The notes below the pieces were generated by a model. It worked only from the letters and a program-made list of their open reading frames with translations, did no database searches and was not told where the DNA came from. The translations under genes and the position numbers were made by a program. This document shows, piece after piece, positions 34,546 to 45,338 of a stretch of DNA of 64,000 bases. Numbering within the stretch: the stretch's first letter is position 1; each line of letters begins with the position of its first letter. The stretch is from contig NC_057808.1 in assembly GCF_018294505.1 (NCBI RefSeq), positions 220,254,069-220,318,068 of the forward strand. The letters run 5' to 3'. The stretch is from Triticum aestivum (Eukaryota; Streptophyta; Magnoliopsida; Poales; Poaceae).

Positions 34546-35069
34546 TCGCTACTTTAGTGATATAAATGCTCTTATATTTCTTTACGGATGGAGTAGTAAT
34601 TAAAAAAGAATAGAGAACTGTCACCGATTCACCACACATCGAGCCATCGCTTGTCGACCATCCAATTTCCTGGAGAGTGAGTTTAGAGAGAGCACACATT
34701 CACCACGACCATGAGGAAAGACCCGGAAGGAGGAACTAGCGCGGAACGAAACAATATCAAGTCGAGTTGCATCTTTCCTTGATCAGGTGCAGGTAGTGGG
34801 GGAAAAGAGAACTTGGAGGAGGGAGAAAGCGCCCTGCTGCAGGAACTATACAGGAGCCAATTGATGCATCCCTCCTGGGTGTGTACTATCCAGCCAAGTA
34901 ACGCCAGATCCATCGCTCTTCTTCTTCCTTTGGATTGGATCTCTTTTTTTTCGTCTGTTTTTGGTGGAGTGTGACGGGAAAGACAAAGTGAGATCGACAA
35001 TGGAGATGGCAGGCGAGGGGAGCAAATCGAAGAAGGATAATATTATGCTCCCTCATCCGTTCCTAAATA
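34546..35069. other. Unassigned sequence between two MITEs, copy 1
   Basis: A minus-strand ORF of 105 residues (34683-35000) covers it and looks like a GC-normal 5' leader with an ATG (MDLALLGW). Its counterpart in copy 2 is shorter and changed in frame. I see no domain and no reason to call a gene. Confidence 0.3.
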
Positions 35070-35386
35070 CTCCCTCCATTCCTAAATATAAGTCTTATAC
35101 AATTTCAATGTGTACTACATACGGAGCAAAATAAGTGAATTTATATTCTAAAATATATCTATATACATTCGTATATAGTCCATATTAAAATCTCTAGACT
35201 AAAGATTTTAATATGGACTATATACGAATGTATATAGACATATAATTTAAGTCTTTTTAAAGATTTTAATATGGACTATATACGAATGTATATAGACATA
35301 GTTTAAAGTGTAAATTCGCTTATTTTACTTCGTATGTAATTCATATTGGAATCTCTAAAAAGACTTACATTTAGGAACGAAGGAAG
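35070..35386. mobile_element. Stowaway MITE with two internal 58 bp units, copy 1
   Basis: It starts CTCCCTCCATTCCTAAATAT after TA, ends TTAGGAACGAAGGAAG before TA, and folds as a long inverted repeat. AGATTTTAATATGGACTATA starts units at 35203 and 35261. Another truncated Stowaway end lies just upstream at 35048. Confidence 0.8.
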
Positions 35387-35634
35387 TAATCGGGAGAGGA
35401 ACTAACAGCGTTAAAGATAGGGGGATGACTGGATCTATCGAGGGAGGGAGAGAGAGATAGTTCTGTTCGCTGGTCAAGCGGTAAGGTCTTGTCCAATGTT
35501 AGATGCTTAGCGAGGTGCTTAGAAAAATAAATCGGTTTTTTTAAGCGTCATTGTCTATTTCTACAGGAGAGGCATATAACTTAAATTATAGCGAGGTGGA
35601 TCTCGGCTTTTACCGGTGGGAGGGCTTTTTTTCA
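35387..35634. other. Duplication end region with MITE-like sequence
   Basis: GGTCTTGTCCAATGTTAGAT followed by GCTTAGCGAGGTGCTTAG near 35485 resembles a further short MITE of grasses, truncated at its right side. No gene is present. The matching region in copy 2 is 38811-39058. Confidence 0.4.
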
Positions 35635-36478
35635 GATAACACAGAATCACACCGTGAAAGGCCCACCAAATCACCGTGTTATAAAAAAACACTCCGCCGA
35701 ACTAAATATTCCATAATATAAGGGATGTTAGTTTTTGGAAAGTTAAATTCCTTTAACTTTGGTTTAGAGCCAAAAATATCGACATCCACAATATTAAACA
35801 AAATAATATTGAAATTTATTTCATGATGAATCTAATTTTACCGATTTGATATTATGAATTTTGATATATTTATCTACAAATTTCATCAAACTTAAAAAGG
35901 TTTGACTTAAAAAAAAGTAATACACCTTGTATTTTGAGATAGAGTGGATATTTTTTTAAGATACTCAACAACATCAACGGCGCATAGCAATGGGCGCCCA
36001 ACCCTTCTTGTACAAATAGTAATCTAGCAAGTAAACAAATACCAATTAGATAGCTTATAAACTAGAGTAATAATAGTTGATTTTTTTAAAAGGAGGAAAA
36101 AAACCCGGCCTGTGCATCAATCGATCCATGCAGTGATCTTATTAAAAACAATCATAACCGAGTAACAATAGTTGACAATTACTGTAGTTCATCTAAGGGA
36201 ATCCTACAGAATAAGCGCGCAAAGACAAACCGAGGTTTCGGTTGCATATGACTGATTTTCCTCTGCACTCCTGTACAGTACAGTACTGACATGATAATCT
36301 CATATGCTCTACCTAGAAGGACTGAAGAGATACTTGGATACCCCTGCTTATACCAATACAACAATATACCAATAACATCATCAAGGCTGAAGCAGTAGTG
36401 TTTCTGACTTTTCGTTGAAGACGAACTAAGGTCTAAATTAATCATTACTCCCTCTGTAAACAAATAGGAACGTTTAGA

Positions 36479-37895
36479 GGAAGCGGATTAGGAACACTCG
36501 GCGACGACCCACTCCGAAATCACTGCCGGTCGTCTGCCGGCTCGGGATGCGCGTCACTTTTGCCGAAACGAATTTACACGACCAACTAGTATAGTTTAGC
36601 AATGGTGACGTTTTGCGTCATTACCTTGTTGAAGGCATTATTCGGAGATGCCCAGACTGGTTCTTTTAGGTGAAATCCTAGATTCAAGCCCTTGGTGGTT
36701 GGATCCGGTGAGGGCGGCGCTTGAGCATCGCTCCTTTCTGAAGGCGTTGCCGTTGAAGAACTTCGTCGTCCTTGTGGTGTCATGAGATGATTGGTGTGGA
36801 TACAGTCCTTGTTCTAGTTTGTCGATCACGGATTTGATCGCTTCAGATATTTTTTTTCTCGCTTAAGCATAGCTTTGGTCTTACATGACTTTGCTACTTC
36901 CGGCGTGTTTTTTGTGTGTGTTGATGTTGGTTGTGTGCATCCTAGTTATACAGAGGCCGGGTGTATACTCATTGTGTTTGTATCCTCTTGATGTTTCATT
37001 TTGAGTTAATTAAATTCACCCTTTATAAAAAAAACTAGTATAGCTTAGCAATGCGTACATGTCCTGCTTCATTTAATATGGTTGCACCGGGTACAGCAGA
37101 GTATAGAAGAGTTGACCAGGACGCGAACGACGACCATGCGGAGCTTGACGACGAGACGACGAGGACGCAAGCGACGTACAGGAGGAAGCGGCCAGCTAAT
37201 GTCATGCTAGGAAGCGATGCCGGCGGCAAAATCGTCGTTGGCCATGGTCACGCTCACGCAAAACATGCAGTCGCCGTCCAAGGCAAACACGATGCGTAAA
37301 TATAGTGCACAGAACGCGACAAGTACAGACGATGGCTACCTCGTCATGGGTGGCAGTCTTCCTCCTGGTTTTCTTCTCACGGGTTATGGCTGGTCGCTAC
37401 AACACCCAGGGAAAAGATGGTGTCACCGACAGTGGCTGCAAAGAACGTGGTAAGCTCGGATGACGGCCAGGGCGGACATGGTCTTCCTAATTCTTCCAGG
37501 CTTACTTACATGTAGCAAGCATAAGTGGGAAATATGGTGTACGAATTGTAGAAGAGGATTCAGGGGAAGGATTCATTTGGAAGAATGGGTGTCATGAGGA
37601 AGAAGGCCAGTGGGGAGAAGAGAGAGGTGGGTGGGGACTGGGGAGTGCAGACGCATTGATTGCATTAAGTTGTTGTCCGCTGGTTGTTGAGATCGCCAGG
37701 GTGTGGACTGTACCTGACAATATCAGTACATTGAATACCAGCCTAGATACAAGAAAGCATATGGAAAATTACATGTCGCATAAAATAGTAATACTAGTAA
37801 TACTGACTGGCTAATATAATCAATGTGGATCGCAAAGCTAATGAATGGGTTAGATTTCGGCGAGCTGAGTGCCGACTGCTCCTACGCATTTTCGA
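36479..37895. mobile_element. Class II element with captured sequence, copy 2
   Basis: It is the counterpart of 33119-34537, flanked by CGTTTAGA at 36471-36478 and 37896-37903. It contains the LINE fragment 36605-37032 and the longer signal-peptide ORF. Confidence 0.6.
37332..37463 (+). CDS. Small ORF with a secretory signal peptide, 43 residues
   Basis: The ORF reads MATSSWVAVFLLVFFSRVMA as a hydrophobic signal, then GRYNTQGKDGVTDSGCKERG, then a TGA. A GGTAAGC donor-like site near the end (37449) suggests it is the first exon of a longer secreted protein whose other exons were not captured. It lies inside a class II element, so it is probably a captured host-gene fragment. I do not recognise the source family. 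The copy at 33975 carries a stop at codon 26. Confidence 0.35.
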   Translation: MATSSWVAVFLLVFFSRVMAGRYNTQGKDGVTDSGCKERGKLG

Positions 37896-38411
37896 GCGTT
37901 TAGATCACTACTTTAATGATATAAATGCGGATGGAGTAATAAATAAAAATGAATAGAGAACTGTCACCGATTCACCACACATCAAGCCATCGCTTGTCGA
38001 CCATCCAATTTCCTGGAGAGTGAGTTTAGGGAGAGCACACATTCACCATGACCATGAGGAAAGACCCGGAAGGAGGAACTAGCGCGGAACGAAACAATAT
38101 CAAGTTGAGTTGCATCTTTCCTTAATCTGGTGCAAGTAGTGGGGAAAAAGAGAACTTGGAGAAGGGAGAAGCGCCCTGCTGCAGGAACTATACGGGAGCC
38201 AATTGATGCATCCCTCCTGGGTGTGTACTACCCAGCCAAGTAACGCCAGATCCATCGCTCTTCTTCTTCCTTTGGATTGGATCTCTTTTTTTGGGTCTGT
38301 TTTTGGTGGAGTGTGACGGGAAAGACAAAGTGAGATCGACAATGGAGAGGGCAGGCGAGGGGAGCAAATCGAAGAAGGATAATAGTATGCTCCCTCATCC
38401 GTTCCTGAATA

Positions 38412-38810
38412 CTCCCTCCATTCCTAAATATTAAGTTTTTTACGATTTTAATATGTACTGCGTACGGAGCAAAATAAGTGAATTTATACTCTAAAATATA
38501 TGAACTCTAGAGATTTTAATATGGACTATATACGAATGTATATAGACATATAATTTAAGTCTTTTTAAAGATTTCAATATGGACTATATACGAATGTATA
38601 TAGACATATAATTTAAGTCTTTTTAAAGATTTCAATATGGACTATATACGAATGTATATAGACATATAATTTAAGTCTTTTTAAAGATTTCAATATGGAC
38701 TATATACGAATGTATATAGACATAGTTTAAAGTGTAAATTCACTTATTTTGCTTCATATGTAATTCATATTGGAATCTCTAAAAAGACTTACATTTAGAA
38801 ACGAAGCGAG
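38412..38810. mobile_element. Stowaway MITE with four internal 58 bp units, copy 2
   Basis: Units start at 38511, 38569, 38627 and 38685, each with ATATGGACTATATACGAATG. The left arm of the inverted repeat is shortened, so the fold is lopsided. Copy 1 has only two units. Confidence 0.8.
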
Positions 38811-39058
38811 TAATCGGGAGAGGAACTAACAACGTTAAAGATAGGGGGGTGACTGGATCTATCGAGGAAGAGAGAGAGAGATAGTTCTGTTAGTCGGTCA
38901 AGCAGTAAGGTCTTGTACAATGTCAGATGCTTAGCGAGGTGCTTAGAAAAATAAATCGATTTTTTAAGCGTCATTGCCTATTTCTACAGGAGAGGCATAT
39001 AACTTAAATTATAGCGAGGTGGATCTCGGCTTTTACCGGTGGGAGGGCTTTTTTTTAG

Positions 39059-39604
39059 ATATTTCTTTGAGTTATGTTATAGGGTTTGTGTCTTGATCAG
39101 GAAGGCGAGACGGTGACGGCTCTCTGAAAATGGAATAAGGTTCTCCCCGCCTAGCCCCCGTCCTGGTGACGTGTCTAGTATCTTCGAAGGCCGTCGGGAG
39201 GCGTGTCTCGGTGGATCTCGCAGGACTCGGTCGGTTGTTGCCTTTGATGGATCCATTGAGAATTCAGATCCAGTATACGTTCATGTGTCTTTACGTTGGA
39301 TCCTTCTGATTTATGTGACTCTTCGTCGGCGGCGCTTGCTGTTCTGATGCGCTGGTTCTATAAGCTCTTAGCACGACGACTTCTCAACTGTCTATTACAA
39401 CAAGTTTTATCCGCCATCGAGAGGGAGGGGCGATGTGCCGATGACGACGACGCGCCTTCGACTCGTTTGAGTACTTTAGTCGTCGCTAGATGTTCTACGA
39501 ATCCGAAGAAAGATTTGTATTTACATGTGTGAGATTACCATTTAACCAGGAACGAGTACAAGCGTCAAGAGTATTCGATACCGATCCAACACCATTCAAC
39601 ATCG
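39059..39604. other. Unassigned sequence, possibly a repeat
   Basis: This stretch (for example GTGACGGCTCTCTGAA near 39113) looks familiar to me as a dispersed transcribed repeat in Triticeae, but I cannot name it. The 78-residue ORF at 39296 has no domain. No terminal repeats are visible. Confidence 0.35.
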
Positions 39605-39613
39605 AGTTTAAAT

Positions 39614-40820
39614 GGAGTAAATAGCATAAAATTACTAGTTTACAGGCTATGGTTCCAAAAAACTACCACTTTTTAATTTTTCTCAGATAACTATCAAGTC
39701 AGGGGTTGGCTGTTTCAAAAAAACCAAACCGCTGAGTGCTTATCAACTGATCACGATTATGACAGGTCAGGTCCACACCTAAACAAAGCGTTAGTTTGAC
39801 CGTTAACTGACATGTGGGGCCCACATGTCAGTGTCTCTTCTTATCTTCCTCTTCTCCTCTCTGCCTCCCTTCTCCTCCACTCTCCCTGCTCGTCAAGAAC
39901 AGCACAGAACCGCCATGGCCGCCGACCACACTCCACGCTGTCGTCCTGTGCCACGTCCGGCCGCCGCCCTATGCCACTTCGAGCCCCAAAAAATTAAAAA
40001 GGCAATCGGGTCCTTCCCGTGGCTGTGCTCCAGATCGAGACGAGCGGGGCGCCCGCAACCATGCTCGCTGGCCATCAGCTATCGTGTGGAGCTCTCGCCG
40101 GCAGCCAGGTCGCGGGTCAGGGAAGGAGACGGCCCGGCAAGGTCGCATGCCAGGTCGCGGGCCAGGCGGAAGGGCGCGAAGGCGGGGCTTCTCCAGGCGG
40201 GCGAGGGTCCAGGCGAAGCTCCTTGCCGGCCACCGCCTCCTCTAGCCGGCGAGCCGCGCCGGTAACCGCCGTAAGCTCCTCGCCACGCGGCCTCTCTTCC
40301 TTCCCTCTTCCTCGCGCTGGCTCGAGGTGGGTGGAGCAGCTCGACCAGCTCCGTCCGGTGGCACTGGCTGGAGGTGGTGGCAGCATGGCCGGCCTCGGCG
40401 CGGAGGCGGGGCTCGATGTGCTCTATCCCGCGGCGCCGATTGGAGGTGGTGGCGGCGTGGCGGGCCTCAGTGCGGAAGGAGGCAACGAACGTGGCTCTGC
40501 GCGGCGGCGTGGGCTGGCATGATTCCAGGGACTCGATTGCTTTTTTAAATGTTTGTAAGGGCTAATCCGTAAAAAATCTATGAATGAGGCGCTGACATGT
40601 GGCCCCCACAAGTCAGTTAACGGTCAAACAAATGGTCAACCAAACAGTGTGTTTAGTGGCGGGCCCGAGCTGTCATAAACATGTTTAATTTTTTAACAAA
40701 GAGAATTTGGGGTTTTTTGAAACAGCCAACCCCTGATTTGGCAGTTATCTGAGAAAAATTAAAAAGTGGTAGTTTTTTGAAACCATAGCCTGTAAACTAG
40801 TAGTTTTATGCTATTTACTC
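39614..40820. mobile_element. Mutator-like element with long inverted arms and GC-rich cargo
   Basis: A 9-base duplication AGTTTAAAT at 39605-39613 and 40821-40829 brackets it. Arms of about 220-230 bases (39614-39835 and 40590-40820) start GAGTAAATAGCATAAAACTA and pair over most of their length; the first 80 bases are nearly identical. The middle, 39836-40589, is GC-rich with overlapping ORFs, which may be captured gene sequence (a Pack-MULE) or MULE sequence. There is no transposase. Its right end is 3 bases from the purple acid phosphatase stop. Confidence 0.85.
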
Positions 40821-40832
40821 AGTTTAAATGCT

Positions 40833-43660
40833 TCAGGCCTGAGCCCCCGCTCCCGCTCGATTGTTACAATCCGGGTTAGAAGCGAGACTTGTGATCCACA
40901 CCTGGTCGGCCACCACCGGCTGGTCGTCGTCGTTCCGGTGCCACGTCCACAGCGCGTGTGTCGCATTCACCACCTGCAGCCTGCCGTGCCCGAAGCTGGC
41001 TTCCCGGAACACCGACGTCTTGGGCTGTGGGTCGATATACTCGTCCGCCAGCCCTTCCCGGTTCCCGCCGTCTCCGATGGTCACGTACACCGGCCCGCAC
41101 TGGTCCTCCATGCCGCCGTAGACGCGCGTGAACCTCTCGTACGCGTGCACGTGCCCCGCGAACACCGCGTCCACGCGCGCGGCGCGGAGCAGCGCCTCCA
41201 TGGCGTCCCGCATGTCGTCGCCCTCCCCCTGGTGCGCCTTGTTGCTGTTGTACCACGGCGCGTGCACCAGCGCCACCACGAACGGCGTCCTGCCGCGGTC
41301 GATCCTGGCGAGGTCGCCCCGCAGCCACTCGTGCTGCGCCGTGCCGGCCTCGAAGCCCGCGTACGAGCCTAGCATGACGACATGCACCATGCCGCCCGCG
41401 ACGTCGAAGGAGTAGTAGAGGTTCGACCCCGACGGGGAGTCGCCGGCGTCGTACGGCACGCGCCACCGCGCGTTGTAGGCCTTGAAGGCACGCGGCTCGA
41501 GGAGCGGGATCCTCTCGATCTCGTGGTTGCCCTCGGTCACCATCCACGGCCGCGCGCTCGCCAGCGGCTCGACGAGCCGGCCGTACGAGTCCCAGCGCGG
41601 CTGGAGGAAGTCGGCGTACGACAGGTCGCCGGGAAGGAGGAGCATGTCGTAGTCGGCGGCCGCGATGTGCTGCAGCGTGCTCTTGGTCCAGCCGGTCTGG
41701 CCGAGGTCACCTGCAGGACGCCCACCGAAGCATGAAACCAGGGACAGAAATCATGCCAAACTGAAGAGCACTTGATGTGATGTGATTCGATGCAGTACCG
41801 ACGACGACGAAGGTGAAGGGGAGGCTGGCCGGCGGCGTCCGGAAGGAGAACTCGCGCGACGGATCGGAGCTGCACCGGTAGTAGTACGTTGTGCTGGGTT
41901 TCAGTGGGCCGACGACGGCGTCGTGGATGTTCCCCGACCGGTAGAGGGCTAGGTACGAGTAGCTCGTGGTGGTTCCGGTCGCTGAAAATGGGTACTGGCC
42001 TGATGTCATGCCGTACTCCACGACTGCCGGTGCATCGTCTTCAGTGATCCATGTCACCCTCATCTCGTCATGGCCAACAGTCGATATATGGACCTGAAAG
42101 TATAGTAAACAAAAAGTATTGGCAAGGTAGGCATTTCGAAAATTGGAAATCTTGTTTGCTCAATCATCGCATCCGGTCAGTACAGTCAATACATGCAAAA
42201 TCAGTCAGGGTCTGCATTCAGTTTTTCGGTTTGATTCGGTTCAATTTATATGGTTTATGATTTATATGGTTTTATACTTCGGTTTTGTATGGTTTTATAC
42301 ATATATAAGGTTCGGTTTGGTAATAACCATTTACTTTCCATATGGTTTAGTCAACCGAAAAGAAAATCTTTAAGTCCACGATCCTGTATGTAGTTCTAAA
42401 AAAATAATCTTTATATAGAAATTAGGTACCTTTCAACAAGCTTTGCTTAGAAATGTGCAATAGTGATTATGTGCATATACAAACTTTTGTTGCAACTTCG
42501 AGTAACATGCAACTGAGTCGACTTATAATAGTAATTTTCTAGTTGACTATAGATAGAAAATCCTCCTTACTGAGCACACCTATGCACATTATGCATCGGT
42601 TTGTTCTTTAATGACGAACTAAACTATTCCTTAACACTACATGGCAGCAACTTATGTTGAATGTTGTAGTTTATGCTTGGCATATTCCATTTACATGTGC
42701 ACGTCAGGAATTCAGGAGTACTGTAGCGATGAACCATTTTTCTTTCTATTTGAAACGGACAATGAGCAATTATCATGACTACGAGTACTATACGTGAAGA
42801 AGTAGAAGTAGCCACGTCATGGTGACAATGACCAAATTAGGCAAGTTTGATATGCTTGCTCTAGTGCAAAATAAGAAGCCGAGCAGTTTCTACCCTTCGC
42901 TTTCTTGAGCGATTGACAGTAAGCAAATGCTCTAAGCGATCCTTGCTGGCCTCCTCGTGTGATTCCAGTCATGCTGTTGGTCCAAGATACCAGTATCCAA
43001 GAAGCATAATCCATTGCCACCTTTCACTGAACTTCCTAGTATGGTTCAAAAAAATAACTTAACTTCCTAGTGTTCTATTTTAGGGAAATTGCTTACTATT
43101 GTTATCCATGGACGATGGACACCATGATCACTACGAATGACACGCTCTGGCACATAAAGCATGAATTATTTTCCTTTTGAAACGTAGCCAAAAGTTTTAC
43201 CTTATCGATTAATTAAGAAGTAATGCCTGGTTAATTTACGAAAAACCGTAGAAAAAATGAAGCATGAAGTACTATGATTTTGGTATAATTATACGGTTGC
43301 ACCAAATCACCTTTTCTTTCACCCCATGTACTGATTTGAGTTCGACAAAAGAAGCGAAGTGCAAACCACCCAAAACATATATTCGCGGTGCGGAAAATGA
43401 ATAATCATAAGGGAAATGCACAGCATACTGAATTTTAACTTTCAGGAACTGAAAGCTCGAAACGACTTCCATACAAGAAGGATAACTGAAAAAGCATATA
43501 CCTGCGTCGGCGTCTGACCGCCGGCGTCCTTGGGCACGGAGAGCGTAGCCCTCGACCTGGGCCGCACGTAGGGCGAGGTGACGGCGAGCGAGGTAGGCAG
43601 CATGGACAAGACGAAGGCGGCGAGGACGATGAGAGCCAACGCTGTGCTCCCTGTTGCCAT
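40833..43660 (-). CDS. PAP: Purple acid phosphatase, three exons
   Basis: Exons at 43660-43502, 42093-41799 and 41710-40833 give 1332 bases and 443 residues. Introns are GT-AG, 1408 and 88 bases. Residues 1-26 are a signal peptide, so the enzyme is secreted or vacuolar. An N-terminal Fn3-like domain (about 54-145) precedes a metallophosphatase domain. All seven metal ligands are present: D153 in GDLG, D180 and Y183 in GDLSY, N213 in GNHE, H301 in VHAPWYN, H338 and H340 in GHVH. It hydrolyses phosphate monoesters at a binuclear iron centre. The length is normal for the plant group near Arabidopsis PAP18. The ATG at 43660 is chosen because the signal peptide follows. A Mutator-like element sits 3 bases after the stop and replaces the native 3' UTR. 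Confidence 0.9.
42680..42687. promoter_or_regulatory. P1BS-like motif in intron 1 of the phosphatase gene
   Basis: GCATATTC fits GNATATNC, the binding site of the phosphate-starvation regulator PHR1, and many acid phosphatase genes carry it. One such site is expected by chance in about a third of introns this long, so this is only a hint. Confidence 0.2.
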
Positions 43661-43710
43661 GGTCGAGAGAACGGAAGCAAACTGGAGAGAGGAACACGAG
43701 GGTCCGAGGG

Positions 43711-43727
43711 TTAATATAAGTATATAG
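43711..43727 (-). promoter_or_regulatory. TATA region of the phosphatase gene
   Basis: The minus strand reads CTATATACTTATATTAA, about 50 bases before the ATG at 43660. This is a good plant TATA context and gives a short leader. Confidence 0.5.
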
Positions 43728-44183
43728 TAGAGAATAAGCAGGTATAGTAGAGCCAGGACACGCCGCTGAATCGCATGATTTAGTGGGCAACCACGAAGGA
43801 AGTCAGTTTAAATTGGACGTGTTTCGGGTCTGAAATCTGACTTTCGGACGTTGGCGCCAGCCAGCTTCGGCGGTGACTTGGGCGACTTGTTTTCGTTTCC
43901 TGCACAAGTAGACGAGGGACGTCGTCGACCGCGGCTATGGTTGGGCGATGGGAAGCAAGCCGACGTGTGAGAGCCATGCTCCGGAGGTCCAGGGGCGGTT
44001 TGCGCGTTCGCTGAAGTTTGCAATTTGGACTCGGCGGTCCGGAAGATGGTGAGCGATGTGATGTTTACCCTAGCACGGTGCTACCGGCCTCCATCAACAG
44101 GTGATGTAAAATCTGCCCTGTCCTTATATTCCATGGTCCCAATTTGAGGCTGCCCTGAAATACACCTCTATGTGCTGTAAATA
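43728..44183. other. Upstream region of the phosphatase gene, no gene seen
   Basis: About 450 bases with no ORF of note. It is the likely proximal promoter and ends at a Stowaway element. Confidence 0.5.
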
Positions 44184-44185
44184 TA

Positions 44186-44443
44186 CTTCCTCCGGTTTTT
44201 ATTTACTCCCCATATTAGAGTTGACTGAAGTCAAACTTTGTAAAGTTTGATTAAATTTATAGAAAATAATATAAATATTTAGCATAACAAATCTATATGA
44301 TGCGGAAGTACATTCAACAACGAATCTAATGGTATTGATTTGTTATTGTATATGTTAATAGTTTTGTCTATAAACTTTGTCAAAGTTTGTAAAGCTTGAC
44401 TTTGACCAAAACTAATATGTGGAGTAAATAAAAACGGAGGGAG
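44186..44443. mobile_element. Stowaway MITE, 258 bp
   Basis: The ends are CTTCCTCCGGTTTTTATTTA and its inverted counterpart TAAATAAAAACGGAGGGAG, flanked by TA at 44184-44185 and 44444-44445. The arms continue into GTCAAACTTTG. It lies about 0.5 kb upstream of the phosphatase ATG. Confidence 0.85.
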
Positions 44444-44481
44444 TACATATACAGCTCACGTGCGACTGACGAAAAAACGCA

Positions 44482-44958
44482 GTGCGCACAGGCCCAACCG
44501 CCATGATGAACATTTCCACGCGTGACCGTCGCACCGCCTCCCAACCGCGCGTGACCGCCTACCCGGCCATCCTCGCCGCCACACTTGCCGCACGCACATC
44601 ACCTCCGCTGGTGGTTCCCGCCACCGCCATGGCTGCCTCGAATCCGAAGGTTGCCCCTATCCGCCGTGTTGTTTGTGCGGCCCCACAAGCCACCGCCGCA
44701 GCCAGAGGAGTTGCATCGGGCCACGCCATCGCTCCGAAGAGCAAGGCCCTGACAAAGCGATGCGGTGGCGCGGGCGAGAAGAGGTCATCACGGGATCTAT
44801 CATTTGCTACCTCGCGACCAAAGGACACGAAGGGCTCGGCGACTGCCGTTGTGGCTGTTCTGGCGGTGCCCCTCCCCCTTTCATCCCGTCACCGTCCATG
44901 GAGGAGCCGCCGTTACTTGTCGCCACGGCCACCGGCGTCCTCAACATGTTCGACGAAA
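44482..44958 (+). pseudogene. GC-rich ORF fragment cut by an LTR element
   Basis: Overlapping plus-strand readings, most convincing as PPPFIPSPSMEEPPLL and ATATGVLNMFDEMS. The last frame ends at the LTR start at 44959. MEEPP followed by VLNMFDEMS reminds me of plant Myb/SANT-like or Harbinger-related ORFs, but I cannot confirm this. Frames change within it, so the fragment is broken. The sequence past the LTR element (49564) may be its continuation. Confidence 0.4.
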
Positions 44959-45338
44959 TGTCGCACGCCCAATATGCGATCCTATCCGAGAGGAACTCGA
45001 AGGTCCCACCAAGGATAGATCCACATATTGAAGACGCTTTTGCAAGGTGGATATCATTACATCGTACTATTACATGATAGCCGGGGATACATACAAGGCA
45101 TACCAATGCCACAAGAATACATCGAACAACATACATGAGAACAACATCCGACTACGGATGAAACACAAACAGAAACTCAAACGACATCCACCCTGCTAGT
45201 CGAGGCTGCTGACCAGGAACCTATCCCCTAAGCGAAGAAGAAGCAGAAGAAGAACTCCAAAACAAGTAAACATCGCTCTCACGTCAGATCATCGCATTAC
45301 CTGTACCTGCAACTGTTGTTGTAGTAATCTGTGAGCCA

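Larger units (their letters stand above)
33088..34593. mobile_element. Stowaway MITE split by a class II insertion
   Basis: The left end CTCCCTCTGTAAACAAATA at 33088 and the right part from GCGTTTAGATCGCTACTTTA to TTACGGATGGAG at 34593 are halves of a typical Stowaway, with TA on both sides. A 1419 bp insertion with CGTTTAGA duplicated at 33111-33118 and 34538-34545 separates them. Confidence 0.7.
31845..35634. repeat. Segmental tandem duplication, copy 1
   Basis: The sequence from GATAACACAGAATCACACCG at 31845 to the T-run before 35635 is repeated at 35635-39058. The copies share the same internal order: a small retroposon, half of a Stowaway element, a class II insertion with a LINE fragment inside, a 5'-leader-like region, and a second Stowaway. 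By eye about 5% of bases differ in the best aligned 400 bases. Copy 1 alone has the 371 bp MITE at 32702. Confidence 0.85.
35635..39058. repeat. Segmental tandem duplication, copy 2
   Basis: It repeats 31845-35634 in direct orientation. It lacks the 371 bp MITE, lost about 16 bases of the right Stowaway half near 37930, and has an expanded 58 bp repeat. The right border is a T-run at about 39050-39058, the same T-run that ends copy 1, so exchange between T-rich stretches may have made the duplication. Confidence 0.85.

Noticed and set aside
39814..40522. Overlapping GC-rich ORFs of up to 167 residues inside the Mutator-like element
   Set aside because: Several frames are open at once because of base composition; none has a domain. 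They are noted only as possible captured sequence.
40876..41547. 223-residue minus-strand ORF rich in Arg
   Set aside because: It is a frame shadow of the third phosphatase exon.
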